From: Paenibacillus sp. FSL R5-0517
GTDB taxonomy: Bacteria; Bacillota; Bacilli; Paenibacillales; Paenibacillaceae
Direction: 5' to 3'
Length of the DNA: 64,000 bases
Assembly (NCBI RefSeq): GCF_037974355.1
Contig: NZ_CP150235.1
Coordinates: forward strand, 3,100,001-3,164,000
The position numbers and the translations under genes were made by a program. Below are positions 54,162 through 62,969 of this stretch, piece after piece; position 1 is the stretch's first letter; every line of letters starts with the position of its first letter. The notes under the pieces were generated by a model. It was not told where the DNA came from. It was given only the letters and a program-made list of their open reading frames with translations, and did no database searches.

Positions 54162-55237
54162 TACGATTTGAATGTGATTATAACGAAGGTGCGCATGAAC
54201 GCATTTTACAAAAACTGATGGAAACCAATATGGAACAGACAAGCGGGTATGGCACGGATGAGCATTGCGAACGCGCGAGAATGCTTATTCGTCAGGCTTG
54301 TGACAACGAGCAGGCTGATGTTCATTTTTTGGTTGGCGGTACACAGACGAATACAACGGTGATTGCCTCTATTTTGCGTCCATATCAAGGTGTGATTGCA
54401 GCGACCTCGGGACACATTGCGGTTCATGAGACTGGGGCTATCGAAGCAACGGGCCATAAGGTACTCACGGTTCCAAGTGAGGATGGAAAGATCACGCCTG
54501 AACAGGTTAGAGCAGTCTATGATGCGCACATGAACGAGTCTTCACCGGAACATTGTGTACAGCCAGGTATGGTCTATATATCTCAGCCAACGGAGAACGG
54601 AACGATGTACAGCAAAGCAGAATTGCAAGCATTGCACGCAGTCAGCAGAGCATGTGGTCTGCCATTTTTCGTGGATGGAGCACGCCTTGGATATGCACTT
54701 GCCTCCCGTAATTGCGATATGACACTTGCTGATCTTGCGCGCTTGTGCGATGTATTTTACATCGGCGGAACCAAGATTGGGGCGTTGATGGGAGAAGCGG
54801 TCGTGATCCTGAATGATGCGCTCAAACCAGATTTTCGTTATATGATCAAACAAAAAGGTGGCCTGCTTGCCAAAGGCAGATTGTTGGGGATTCAATTCGA
54901 AACTTTGTTCGAAGACGGCTTGTATCTTGAGATTTCCCATCATGCCGTGGATATGGCGTTGAGAATTCATGATTCACTCGAACAGCAGGGAGTACGCTTC
55001 CTGTATGACTCACCAACCAACCAGCAGTTTCCGATTCTGCCCAATCTTTTGCTTGAGAAATTACGGAATGATTATACTTTCTCCTTCTGGGAAAAGGTTG
55101 ACGATACACACAGTGCGGTGCGCTTTTGTACCAGTTGGGCAACCCGGCAGGAGAATGTGGATGCACTGACTCGTGATATTGCTCAATTATTGCATGAAGA
55201 GACTCGGATTGAACAACGACTCGAAGTATTGGTATAA
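54158..55237 (+). CDS. Threonine aldolase family / beta-eliminating lyase (PLP)
   Basis: A 359-residue PLP enzyme of the low-specificity threonine aldolase branch. The Schiff-base lysine is K206 in FYIGGTKIGALMGEA; VGGTQTNTTVIASIL, the HIAVHETGAIEATGHKV segment and the cofactor aspartate in FFVDGARLGYAL are in the expected order. It would split threonine or related beta-hydroxy amino acids to glycine and an aldehyde. Its start overlaps the MarR stop (ATGA), so regulator and enzyme are co-translated; the natural inducer may be the substrate. Confidence 0.92.
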   Translation: MIRFECDYNEGAHERILQKLMETNMEQTSGYGTDEHCERARMLIRQACDNEQADVHFLVGGTQTNTTVIASILRPYQGVIAATSGHIAVHETGAIEATGHKVLTVPSEDGKITPEQVRAVYDAHMNESSPEHCVQPGMVYISQPTENGTMYSKAELQALHAVSRACGLPFFVDGARLGYALASRNCDMTLADLARLCDVFYIGGTKIGALMGEAVVILNDALKPDFRYMIKQKGGLLAKGRLLGIQFETLFEDGLYLEISHHAVDMALRIHDSLEQQGVRFLYDSPTNQQFPILPNLLLEKLRNDYTFSFWEKVDDTHSAVRFCTSWATRQENVDALTRDIAQLLHEETRIEQRLEVLV

Positions 55238-55260
55238 CTTTGCTAATATTAATGTTACTT

Positions 55261-55289
55261 AAGGACAACCGCGACAGGTTGTCCTTTTT
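55261..55289 (+). terminator. Rho-independent terminator
   Basis: AAGGACAACC / GGTTGTCCTT perfect stem, 6-nt loop, TTTTT. Confidence 0.92.
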
Positions 55290-55376
55290 CGTATGTTTTT
55301 CGTGAATTGACAGTTCTCTTATATTAAAGCTATTATAGATATAATATATCCTTAATTGAGGAGGAGATTGTATTCT

Positions 55377-56156
55377 ATGAATAACGGACATTTATCCGGA
55401 CAAACGAACGAATCGTGGAGTGGTCATTCTGCTCCTTTTACAGCGTTACAGGAAACACCGATCTTAACCTTGCTCCAGCCGTCCCATGGAGAACGAATCC
55501 TTGATGTGGGTTGCGGGAATGGGGATCTGACAGCCAAAATTGCAGCCGCAGGAGCGCTGACAACAGGCATTGATTTTTCGAAGGAGACAATTAGGCAAGC
55601 TAAACAGAAATATCCTGATATGAATATTCAAGTCGCTAATGCCTGTCATTATCGGTCTGAAGAGCCGTTTGATGCGGTCTTCTCTCATGCCGTTCTGCAT
55701 TGGATAAAGGATGCCCCAGCTGTAGTGCAATCCATATACTTAGCGCTTAAGACGGGCGGACGATTCGTGGCAGAGTTTGCCGGAAGTGGCAATACGGCTA
55801 TTTTAATAGCAGCGGTACGGGAAGAACTGCATGCCCGTGGATACAAATGGGAAGGCCGGAATCCATGGTATCACCCTACCATTGGCGAATATACTAATCT
55901 TCTGGAGCAAAACGGATTTCGAGTTAGTCTGGCCCAGCATGTTGACCAATTTACTCCGTTCAAGCCAGGTGCCAGAAAGTGGTTGGACAGCTTCGCAGAG
56001 TATTTATTCAGTGGTATCGCACCTGCGGAACAGGATGTTATTATGGAAGCTGTAGAGAAAAAAGTACAGCCACAACTGATGCGGGATGGACAATGGTATT
56101 TGGACAGAAGCCGACTGCGAGTGGTAGCCATGAAGGAATCGGGGAATGCGGTATGA
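55377..56156 (+). CDS. Class I SAM-dependent methyltransferase
   Basis: A 259-residue methyltransferase. SAM motif I is ILDVGCGNGDLTAKIA (about residues 40-55), motif II has TTGIDFSKETIRQAK, and AVFSHAVLHWIKDAPAVVQ is the post-II/III region, as in trans-aconitate methyltransferase-like proteins. The C-terminal part (WYHPTIGEYTNLLEQNGF) fits that branch. I chose the ATG at 55377; the ribosome site GAGGAGGAG ends about 10 nt before it, and the TTG at 55368 abuts that site. Its stop overlaps the pentapeptide gene start. Confidence 0.9.
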   Translation: MNNGHLSGQTNESWSGHSAPFTALQETPILTLLQPSHGERILDVGCGNGDLTAKIAAAGALTTGIDFSKETIRQAKQKYPDMNIQVANACHYRSEEPFDAVFSHAVLHWIKDAPAVVQSIYLALKTGGRFVAEFAGSGNTAILIAAVREELHARGYKWEGRNPWYHPTIGEYTNLLEQNGFRVSLAQHVDQFTPFKPGARKWLDSFAEYLFSGIAPAEQDVIMEAVEKKVQPQLMRDGQWYLDRSRLRVVAMKESGNAV

Positions 56157-56782
56157 AAGTGGACAAACCCAAGCTTCAGGAGCAGTTGCTTGAACCGGAA
56201 ACGATAGGTTTTCTCGAATCCAAAATGGAGTATAAACACAAACTGATTGAGAACATGACTTTGGATCAACAGGAAGCGAGTAAGGTTTCCTTTGAAAATG
56301 TTGTATTTAGACATGTGACGATCTCGGAGTCTGCCTTGGAACAATTCGAATTCACGGATGTCCGGTTCGAACACTGCGACTTCTCCAATGTCAATCTCTC
56401 TGGTGCCTTCATGCACCGAATCGAATGGCATAACTGCAAGTTTGTTGGAACGGATTTTTCCAATAGTCGCTTGCAAAATGTCAGTTTTTTTCATGGTCTA
56501 GGGGATTACAGCAATTTCCGTTTTGCCCATCTGAAACAGGTCTCCTTCTCGGAATGTACCTTGATTGGTGCGGACTTTGCCTATCTGGCTCTTCAGAAGA
56601 TGGAGTTCACTCAATGTAATATCGACCAAGCTTCCTTAACGGGGACCAAAATGAAAGATTTGGATCTTCGCGATTGCCAATTTGACTCCTTGGTGTTAAC
56701 CATGGAAGACCTCAACGGTTGTGTGATTTCACCACATCAAGCCGCCACATTTGTAGGATTAATGGGTTTGATTATCAAATAA
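56153..56782 (+). CDS. Pentapeptide repeat protein, second copy in the window
   Basis: A 209-residue protein with pentapeptide repeats from about residue 45 to 180 (FENVVFRHVTISESAL, CDFSNVNLSGAFM, ADFAYLALQKMEF, LDLRDCQFDSLVL), less regular than in the gene at 19719. The C-terminal SPHQAATFVGLMG corresponds to the DREQAVLFVRSYG tail of that protein, so both belong to the same Qnr-like subgroup. The first 45 residues are a charged helical extension. The start overlaps the methyltransferase stop; a longer open frame reaching into the methyltransferase is not credible. Confidence 0.85.
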   Translation: MKVDKPKLQEQLLEPETIGFLESKMEYKHKLIENMTLDQQEASKVSFENVVFRHVTISESALEQFEFTDVRFEHCDFSNVNLSGAFMHRIEWHNCKFVGTDFSNSRLQNVSFFHGLGDYSNFRFAHLKQVSFSECTLIGADFAYLALQKMEFTQCNIDQASLTGTKMKDLDLRDCQFDSLVLTMEDLNGCVISPHQAATFVGLMGLIIK

Positions 56783-56805
56783 ATGGCATGATCACATTAA
56801 CGGGG

Positions 56806-56833
56806 TTGCCAAGATAGTGGAAGTGTGTATAAT
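56806..56833 (+). promoter_or_regulatory. Promoter of the guanidine-riboswitch operon
   Basis: TTGCCA and a perfect TATAAT with 16 bp between; transcription would start about 20 nt before the riboswitch. Confidence 0.7.
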
Positions 56834-56852
56834 TGGAGACACATTAGAATAC

Positions 56853-56990
56853 AAACAGGTTTTCTAGGGTTCCGCGACGTATGTGTCGGTCTGGTCCGAG
56901 AGAAAACCCGCAACCTGTTGGTTGTGCCACGGAGGGATAAAAGCCTGGGAGATGAACTGCGATATGCAGTTTGTTTCCCGGGCTTTTTTT
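56853..56990 (+). promoter_or_regulatory. Guanidine-I (ykkC) riboswitch with terminator
   Basis: The conserved ykkC blocks are present in order: ACAGGTT pairing with AACCTGT (P1), CTAGGGTTCCGC, CTGGTCCGAGAG, and CACGGAGGGATAAAAGCC followed by TGGGAGA. AAGCCTGGGA then pairs with TCCCGGGCTT (one G-U) around an inner AACTGC/GCAGTT hairpin and ends in TTTTTTT, the OFF terminator. Guanidinium binding should hold the aptamer and let transcription proceed into the two SMR genes. Class assignment rests on recognised consensus. Confidence 0.92.
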
Positions 56991-57054
56991 GTTTTTCGCT
57001 AATGAACCCTTACAGGTTGTACAAAAAATGTAGTAGAGAAGGAGTGTTTCAGGT

Positions 57055-57393
57055 ATGAATAAAAATTGGATGTCGGTTGTGATTGCTGCGTTGTTCGAAG
57101 TGGGTTGGGTCATTGGATTAAAACATGCCAGCGGGTTGCTGGAATGGAGTCTTACACTGGTTGCGATTATGATCAGCTTCAGCTTAATGATTGCAGCTTC
57201 GCGTACCTTGCCCGTGGGAACCGTATACGCAGTATTCGTTGGCCTAGGTACCGCTGGAACGGTGCTTGCAGAGATTCTTTTGTTTAATGCAAATGTGCAA
57301 ACCGGAAAAATGATACTCATTGGTACACTTTTACTCGGCGTAATTGGTCTTAAAATGCTGAGTAAAGAGAAGAACAAGGAGGTGCAGCTATAA
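57055..57393 (+). CDS. ykkC: SMR family efflux subunit, guanidinium/multidrug exporter (YkkC-like)
   Basis: A 112-residue four-helix SMR protein. The essential membrane glutamate is in AALFEVGWVIGLKHA (E15 region), followed by SRTLPVGTVYAVFVGLGTAGTVLAE and the closing IGLKMLSKEKN. With the next gene it forms the YkkC/YkkD-type heteromeric proton antiporter; in riboswitch-controlled cases these export guanidinium. It stands 65 bp downstream of the riboswitch terminator and overlaps its partner by one base (TAATG). Confidence 0.92.
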   Translation: MNKNWMSVVIAALFEVGWVIGLKHASGLLEWSLTLVAIMISFSLMIAASRTLPVGTVYAVFVGLGTAGTVLAEILLFNANVQTGKMILIGTLLLGVIGLKMLSKEKNKEVQL

Positions 57394-57707
57394 TGAACTG
57401 GGTGTTTCTTATCTTGGCAGGGGTATTTGAGATGATCGGCGTGCTAATGATAAACAAGTTGCACAAAGACCGTAATTTAATTTCACTCGTTCTATTGGTA
57501 GCCGGGTTTGGTTTAAGTTTTATGTTCCTGTCCCTTGCAATGGAAACTCTTCCGATGGGGACAGCATATGCGGTATGGACGGGAATCGGAGCCTCCGGCG
57601 GTGCCATTCTGGGCATGGTGTTTTACGGAGAACCCCGAAATGCCCTAAGAATTCTGTTTATCGCTATGGTGCTCGGATCGGCAGTCGGTCTTAAATTGGT
57701 TAGTTAA
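57393..57707 (+). CDS. ykkD: SMR family efflux subunit, guanidinium/multidrug exporter (YkkD-like)
   Basis: A 104-residue SMR protein with four membrane helices. Helix 1 carries the essential Glu in LAGVFEMIGVLMINKLHK, and METLPMGTAYAVWTGIGASGGAILGM is the helix 3 signature. The short overlap with the upstream gene and an AAGGAGGTG site just before the ATG ensure equal production. Opposite-orientation pairing of the two subunits is known for this family. Under guanidine-I riboswitch control. Confidence 0.92.
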   Translation: MNWVFLILAGVFEMIGVLMINKLHKDRNLISLVLLVAGFGLSFMFLSLAMETLPMGTAYAVWTGIGASGGAILGMVFYGEPRNALRILFIAMVLGSAVGLKLVS

Positions 57708-57823
57708 ATAAGTAGAATTAAAAAGATAATGTACAGATTGCGTTTTTAATGTTATCCTTATACGTTACGTGTGAAATAAAAGATGCGTCTTATTGATAGA
57801 TGTGCGTAAATGAAGGAGATAAC

Positions 57824-59251
57824 ATGACATTTAAGGACCTAAATATTATTCCCTCTATTATGGAAGGGTTAAGCAAAGCAAACTATACTAATCCTACGCC
57901 TATCCAGGAACAGGCCATTCCAGCTGTATTGGCTGGCAGAGACTTGCTGGGATGTGCACAGACCGGAACAGGCAAGACGGCAGCATTTTCGGTGCCGATC
58001 ATTCAATTATTAAGCGAAAGATCCAAAGGACAAGGATCAAAGTCCGCTCGACATATTCGTTCATTGATTTTGACACCAACAAGAGAGCTGGCAATTCAGA
58101 TCGCCGATAATATCAAAGTATATAGTCGGTATACGGACATCCGTTGTACGGCTATCGTTGGTGGTGTTTCGCAAAAAGTGCAAGAGCGGGCGCTGAATCA
58201 AGGTGCAGATATTATTATCGCAACACCTGGCAGATTGAACGATCTGATTAACCAGAAACGTATTGATCTGAAGATGGTTGAGATTCTCGTTCTGGATGAA
58301 GCAGACCGGATGTTGGACATGGGCTTTATTCATGATGTAAAAAGAATTATCGCCAAGATGCCGAACAAGAAGCAAACGCTGTTCTTCTCAGCGACCATGC
58401 CTCCTGAAATCACCAAGATGGTTAAAACGTTACTGGTTGATCCAGTCAAAGTCGAAATCACACCCGTATCTTCAACAGTAGACCGCATTGAGCAGTCTAT
58501 ATATTTGCTGGAAAATGGCAAAAAGCAGCAGATGTTGAATCAGATCCTGGAGGATAAATCCATCGTCACGGCATTGGTGTTCACACGCACGAAGCGCGGC
58601 GCTGACCGGGTTACACGTGATTTAGCCAAAGTGAATGTTACAGCACAAGCCATTCATGGCAACAAGTCTCAGAACGAGCGCCAGCGGGCACTGAACAATT
58701 TCAAGAGTGGGGCTACGCGAGTACTGGTGGCGACGGATATCGCAGCAAGAGGAATTGATGTGGAAGAACTGTCACATGTCATTAACTTTAACCTGCCTAA
58801 CATTCCGGAAACGTATGTTCACCGTATTGGACGTACAGGTCGAGCAGGGAAAAGCGGGATGGCCATCTCATTCTGTGAGAAGGATGAACTTCCATTCCTG
58901 AAGGATATCGAGAAAGTAATCAAGAAGACGATTCCTGAAGTTAAAGGTCATCCGTATCCGATGACAGGTGTACCTGTGTTTGAGAAAACCAGCAAAGCAT
59001 CGGGCAGTAAACCTGCGTTCAACAAATCGGCAGCGGGCAAACCAGCCAAATCCAAGGCGAACCCGGCACGCAAGCCCAAATCCGAGTGGTTTGCCAAGAG
59101 TGGCAAAACGACCAGTAGTCGTTCTAACGACGGTAGATCCAATAGCAATCGATCTAACAGCAGTAGCAGTCGATCGAACAGTAGTAGCAGTAAATCAAAT
59201 AATGGTTCATTCAGCCGCAGCAGCAAAACAAGGAATGATAGAGCCAATTAA
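57824..59251 (+). CDS. DEAD-box ATP-dependent RNA helicase
   Basis: A 475-residue helicase. In order: Q motif NYTNPTPIQEQAIPA, Walker A AQTGTGKT, PTRELAIQ, TPGRL, DEAD in VLDEADRMLD, SAT, then domain 2 with VFTRTKRGADR, ATDIAARGIDV and HRIGRTGRAG. After about residue 380 follows a low-complexity basic Ser/Arg/Asn/Lys tail ending SRSSKTRNDRAN, an RNA-binding extension typical of CshA/RhlE-like proteins that act in RNA decay, ribosome assembly and cold growth. ATG at 57824 follows AAGGAGAT. Promoter candidates TTGCGT-17 bp-TACGTT lie at 57738-57766. Confidence 0.94.
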   Translation: MTFKDLNIIPSIMEGLSKANYTNPTPIQEQAIPAVLAGRDLLGCAQTGTGKTAAFSVPIIQLLSERSKGQGSKSARHIRSLILTPTRELAIQIADNIKVYSRYTDIRCTAIVGGVSQKVQERALNQGADIIIATPGRLNDLINQKRIDLKMVEILVLDEADRMLDMGFIHDVKRIIAKMPNKKQTLFFSATMPPEITKMVKTLLVDPVKVEITPVSSTVDRIEQSIYLLENGKKQQMLNQILEDKSIVTALVFTRTKRGADRVTRDLAKVNVTAQAIHGNKSQNERQRALNNFKSGATRVLVATDIAARGIDVEELSHVINFNLPNIPETYVHRIGRTGRAGKSGMAISFCEKDELPFLKDIEKVIKKTIPEVKGHPYPMTGVPVFEKTSKASGSKPAFNKSAAGKPAKSKANPARKPKSEWFAKSGKTTSSRSNDGRSNSNRSNSSSSRSNSSSSKSNNGSFSRSSKTRNDRAN

Positions 59252-59270
59252 GACCTAAATAAACGCAGAT

Positions 59271-59304
59271 AAAACCTTCTTCATTCATATGGAGGAGGTT
59301 TTAT
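59271..59304 (+). terminator. Terminator after the helicase
   Basis: AAAACCTTCTTC pairs (with G-T pairs) with GGAGGAGGTTTT and is followed by a T-rich tract. Confidence 0.7.
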
Positions 59305-59387
59305 TATGTATGTACAGAGAGCTTATTTACATACGAACTTACATTCGATATCATTATATCGTTCACGGGTAAAAGGGAGGTACTGAC

Positions 59388-59744
59388 TTGAAGGATACGA
59401 TAATTAAGTACTGTTTGAACAAGAAAGGCGCGATCAAGGATTATCCATTTGGCCCTGATCCAGTCGCGATCAAGGTTGCGGGTAAGATGTTCGCGCTTAT
59501 TTTTGAAAATAAAGAAAAGAACTGTCGCTTGAACTTAAAATGTGACCCGATTATTGCAGAGAATCTGAGAGAGCAGCATGAAGCTGTTCAACCAGGATAT
59601 CATATGAACAAAAAACACTGGAATACCATTACGTTGGATGGCTCCTTGTCAGATGAGGATGTCTACGTCATGATCGATCACTCGTATGAAATGGTTATCC
59701 AATCCCTTCCGAAAAGGGTTCGGGAATCTCTGGCCGAATCGTGA
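59388..59744 (+). CDS. MmcQ/YjbR family protein
   Basis: A 118-residue cytoplasmic protein of the MmcQ/YjbR family: KGAIKDYPFGPDPVAIKVAGKMFALI near the N-terminus, NLKCDPIIAENLREQHEAVQPGYHMNKKHWNTI in the middle, and a helical end with DEDVYVMIDHSYEMVIQSL. Members have a double-stranded DNA-binding-like (CyaY-like) fold and unknown precise role. Start is TTG behind GGGAGGT, 9 nt upstream. Confidence 0.92.
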   Translation: MKDTIIKYCLNKKGAIKDYPFGPDPVAIKVAGKMFALIFENKEKNCRLNLKCDPIIAENLREQHEAVQPGYHMNKKHWNTITLDGSLSDEDVYVMIDHSYEMVIQSLPKRVRESLAES

Positions 59745-59800
59745 GGCATTTCGCTCATATCAATGCCGATGGTCTGCTCGCCAAGTAGAATGAATATCTT

Positions 59801-60490
59801 ATGAAAATGAAGACATACTTGAAGCCCATATGGGACCGTTATCTTGGAAATAAGCAAGATCGAACGGCCTTGTTCAACGTTGCATCCCTTGTTATCAATG
59901 CCTGGATTGGGATAGGCAAGCTAGTCTTGGGGATATATCTCCTTTCCGGATGGTTCATCACAAATGCAGTGTATTATTTGATTCTGTGTATAGTCAAAGG
60001 CCAGGTGCTTCATCAATATAAAGTTGCCAAAGGTATGGTGTCTCCCCAAGAAAGATATTCTTTGGAGCTTGCGGTGTATAAACGCGGAGGTCTTTTTCTA
60101 TGTTTTCTGGGCGTATCCTATTCGATCGTCTGTCTGCGAATGTATCTGATCGGTGATGCCTTCATATATAGCGGACTTATTGTATATATCGTAGCTATAG
60201 TCGCTTTTACCAAACTTGCTTTTGCCGTGTATGGTACTTGGGCTAATCGTCATCTACATAACCCAATTATATCTACATTGAAAATGATTAACTTCACCGA
60301 TGCCATGGTATCCATCGTCGTGACACAAGCGACACTACTTACCATGCAAGCCTCACCTCTCGCTTTAAAAACCAGCAGCGTGTTTGGCATGGGGTGCAGC
60401 GTTTTATTTTGTCTGATGGGGGTCTGGATGATGTTCCACAAGACAAAACAGTCAAGTATGGAGCAGGAGAGCGCATCCAACGAACAGTGA
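59801..60490 (+). CDS. Multi-pass membrane protein of unknown function
   Basis: A 229-residue protein with about six hydrophobic segments (first SLVINAWIGIGKLVLGIYLL, then FITNAVYYLILCIV, GLFLCFLGVSYSIVC, YSGLIVYIVAIVAFTKLAFAVYG and two more) and a hydrophilic C-terminal tail. The spacing of helices loosely recalls the membrane domain of cation diffusion facilitators, but their metal-binding Asp/His pairs are not obvious, so I do not assign it. The start has no strong ribosome site; two ATGs lie close together. Confidence 0.7.
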   Translation: MKMKTYLKPIWDRYLGNKQDRTALFNVASLVINAWIGIGKLVLGIYLLSGWFITNAVYYLILCIVKGQVLHQYKVAKGMVSPQERYSLELAVYKRGGLFLCFLGVSYSIVCLRMYLIGDAFIYSGLIVYIVAIVAFTKLAFAVYGTWANRHLHNPIISTLKMINFTDAMVSIVVTQATLLTMQASPLALKTSSVFGMGCSVLFCLMGVWMMFHKTKQSSMEQESASNEQ

Positions 60491-60588
60491 GAAACTGGGG
60501 GAGCTTGATATCTCGCATGAATATGCTGTCACAACGGAAGGTGGACTGGCAACGACAGTGGGGGAGGAAAATTACATCACTGTCTTGA

Positions 60589-60606
60589 ATTCATTGGAGA
60601 ATGAAT
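60589..60606. promoter_or_regulatory. Operator-like dyad upstream of the esterase
   Basis: ATTCATT-GGAG-AATGAAT, perfect 7-bp arms, about 55 bp before the esterase start. Size and symmetry fit TetR- or MarR-type sites; no regulator gene is adjacent. Confidence 0.4.
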
Positions 60607-60661
60607 GATTCAAATTTCCGATTGTCGGATTCATTCTTAATGCAAATAAGGAGTGATATCT

Positions 60662-61546
60662 ATGGATCAACAGCAACAACTGGCCATGGTACAACAAATG
60701 CGTCAAAATGTCGTCGGTACAGATGCAGCTCTTCAACCCAGCTCCACGTATGCCGTCACCGTAGAAGAAGTTATGATTCCTACGACGAAAGGTGATGCGC
60801 GTGTACTTGTGTATACACCGAATCGGGATCATTCCGCACCTCTGCCGGTTTTCTTCAATATGCATGGGGGTGGTTTCATCCTCGGACAAGCAGAGATGGA
60901 TGATCCATGGTGTCGTCTGATCGCTGATCGTGCTGATTGTGTGGTCGTGAATATCGATTACCGTCTTGCACCAGAGCACAAATTTCCAACCGCAGTCCAT
61001 GAATGTTATGACGTTGTAAAGTGGGTCCACGACAATCCGGAATCCTTCTCGGTGAACCCATCTCTATTCGCCATTGGTGGGCATAGTGCTGGGGGGAATC
61101 TTGCAGCAGCAGTGTGTTTGCTGAATCAGCAACGTGGTAGCGAGCTGCCGATTGTACTTCAGGTTATCGATTATGCCGTGTTGGATATAGCTACAGATCC
61201 GGCCGAGAAACCGAGTTATGAAGTAGCCATTCCTGCTGATATCGCCAGAACGTTCAACGCGATGTACCTTGAAACGCCACAAGATGCGCATGATCCGTTA
61301 GCGTCGCCTGTGCTTGCGACATCATTGCAGGGTCTCCCGGAAGTGTTGATCATTACGGCGGAGAAAGATTCACTGGCACAAGAAGCAAGAACATACGCAG
61401 CAAGGCTGGAAGAAAGCGGTGTGAAGGTGACCCATAAGGAGTATAAGGGAGCTGCTCATGGATTTACACATTTTGGCGATCTTCAGATAGCTGAGGATGC
61501 TTGGTATCGGATGAGTGACAAGATCAGAGAAGCATTTTCCAAATAA
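60662..61546 (+). CDS. Alpha/beta hydrolase (acetyl-esterase, hormone-sensitive-lipase type)
   Basis: A 294-residue cytoplasmic esterase. The oxyanion HGGGF motif (FFNMHGGGFILGQ, about residues 68-80), nucleophile elbow GGHSAGG, catalytic Asp in ITAEKDSLAQE and His in GAAHGFTHFG place it in the HSL/esterase family IV. It would cleave short acyl esters. I chose the ATG at 60662, 8 nt after AAGGAG; the GTG at 60653 overlaps that site. Stands alone with a dyad upstream and a terminator downstream. Confidence 0.93.
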   Translation: MDQQQQLAMVQQMRQNVVGTDAALQPSSTYAVTVEEVMIPTTKGDARVLVYTPNRDHSAPLPVFFNMHGGGFILGQAEMDDPWCRLIADRADCVVVNIDYRLAPEHKFPTAVHECYDVVKWVHDNPESFSVNPSLFAIGGHSAGGNLAAAVCLLNQQRGSELPIVLQVIDYAVLDIATDPAEKPSYEVAIPADIARTFNAMYLETPQDAHDPLASPVLATSLQGLPEVLIITAEKDSLAQEARTYAARLEESGVKVTHKEYKGAAHGFTHFGDLQIAEDAWYRMSDKIREAFSK

Positions 61547-61625
61547 AGTACATTAGAGCGACGTGTAGAAAGAACTGGTAAGTGGTTAGATATCATTTGA
61601 GCAAGTTGTATAAAAGTTACCTTAA

Positions 61626-61649
61626 AGTCGCCTAATGGCGGCTTTTTTT
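61626..61649 (+). terminator. Terminator after the esterase
   Basis: AGTCGCC / GGCGGCT stem (one G-T pair), 4-nt loop, TTTTTTT. Confidence 0.85.
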
Positions 61650-61745
61650 GAGTTCATTGGCGTGATTGCTCAATTGCTTGGTGAAACCAAGCTTCTGATC
61701 TTGCAGATGTGTTAATAAACTGGATTAGGAGCCGTCTTGAGATTA

Positions 61746-61759
61746 TAACGATATCGTTA
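61746..61759. promoter_or_regulatory. Perfect palindrome upstream of the polyketide operon
   Basis: TAACGATATCGTTA, 14 bp, lies 53 bp before the type III polyketide synthase start; possible operator. No clear promoter pair was recognised nearby. Confidence 0.4.
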
Positions 61760-61811
61760 AGGGTAAGAGTGTTAATTAGAGGAAATAATAACCAATACCA
61801 GGAGGTTTATT

Positions 61812-62969
61812 ATGAACCAATACAACAGTCCATCCGATATCGCCATTCTTGGCATGGGAACGGCTCTCCCTGCTCACCCCGTAGCGCAGTCTGATATTGC
61901 GGAACTAATTGCTTCTTCTCTTCAGGATCGGCCGGATTTGGCCCGGTTTGCCAGGCGAATATTCAAGTCCTGTGGTGTTGAAACTCGATATACCGTAGAA
62001 CCGAGTTATCTGGGCTCACTGGAAGAATGCCGTTATCTGCCCTCTGGTGAGAGATCTGACATCCCGACAACTGAAGAAAGAATGAATACTTACAAGCGAG
62101 AGGCGCTTCCGCTCGGAATCGAGGCGGCAGAGAAAGCCCTCTCGGATTCAGGTGTATCTCCCAAGAGCATCACGCATATCATCACCGTCAGTTGCACCGG
62201 TCAATATCTGCCAGGTCTTGATGTTATGCTCATCCGTCACTTGGGACTGTCTGACCGTGTTAACCGACTGCCGTTGATCTTTCAGGGCTGTGCCGCAGGG
62301 TTGAAAGCCATTCAGATGGCACGAGATGTCGTGCAGGGTGCTCCGGGATCACAGGTACTTATTGTCTGTGTAGAGTTGTGCACAATACATTTTCAGCCGG
62401 TGCAAGATCGAGAAGCACTATTTGCGGCTTCATTCTTCGGAGATGCAGCTTCTTCTTGCATAGTGGGCACACCAGAACCTCAGCACAAAAATGTTCTGTG
62501 CTTGGGTACGGGGTATTCTGTGCTTCTTCCGGATTCAACTGAGGATATGACCTGGGAGGTTGGGAATCTGGGGTATGACCTTTATCTATCACCTCGTATT
62601 CCGAAGCTGCTTGGTGTTCATCTGGAAGAGGAACTTCGTCTCTTATTGCAAAGTGAGGAGCTTCCTGAACTGTGGGCCATTCATCCGGGAGGACGCGGGA
62701 TTGTGGACACTGTGCAGAATGTAATGAAGCTGAGAGATGAACAAACAAAGTACAGCAGGGAGATCCTTAGAACGTATGGTAACCTGTCTTCCAACACGAT
62801 TCTGTTTGTACTGAATGCGATGCGTGAGGACATGAAGGTGCAGGTTCAATCCTCGACAGATGGGGTAGCCATGGCATTTGGACCGGGACTCACCGCGGAG
62901 TTGATGAAATTCACTTATGTACCCTCATTATCTTCAGTGATGGAGGACCACGAACATGTCCTTCTTTAG
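61812..62969 (+). CDS. Type III polyketide synthase (chalcone/stilbene synthase family)
   Basis: A 385-residue homodimeric ketosynthase. The catalytic triad is visible: C160 in FQGCAAGLKAI, H291 in AIHPGGRGIVD and N328 in LSSNTILFVLN; AFGPGLTAEL near the C-terminus is the family GFGPG-like loop. Bacterial members of this kind (BpsA-like) condense fatty acyl-CoA with malonyl-CoA into alkylpyrones or alkylresorcinols. AGGAGG precedes the ATG. It overlaps the methyltransferase gene by 14 bp, and a FAD oxidoreductase follows, so the lipid product is probably methylated and oxidised. Confidence 0.95.
   Translation: MNQYNSPSDIAILGMGTALPAHPVAQSDIAELIASSLQDRPDLARFARRIFKSCGVETRYTVEPSYLGSLEECRYLPSGERSDIPTTEERMNTYKREALPLGIEAAEKALSDSGVSPKSITHIITVSCTGQYLPGLDVMLIRHLGLSDRVNRLPLIFQGCAAGLKAIQMARDVVQGAPGSQVLIVCVELCTIHFQPVQDREALFAASFFGDAASSCIVGTPEPQHKNVLCLGTGYSVLLPDSTEDMTWEVGNLGYDLYLSPRIPKLLGVHLEEELRLLLQSEELPELWAIHPGGRGIVDTVQNVMKLRDEQTKYSREILRTYGNLSSNTILFVLNAMREDMKVQVQSSTDGVAMAFGPGLTAELMKFTYVPSLSSVMEDHEHVLL

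Noticed and set aside
55979..56152. 58-codon upstream extension of the second pentapeptide protein
   Set aside because: Lies in the methyltransferase coding region in another frame; the ATG at 56153 overlaps the stop in the usual coupled manner.
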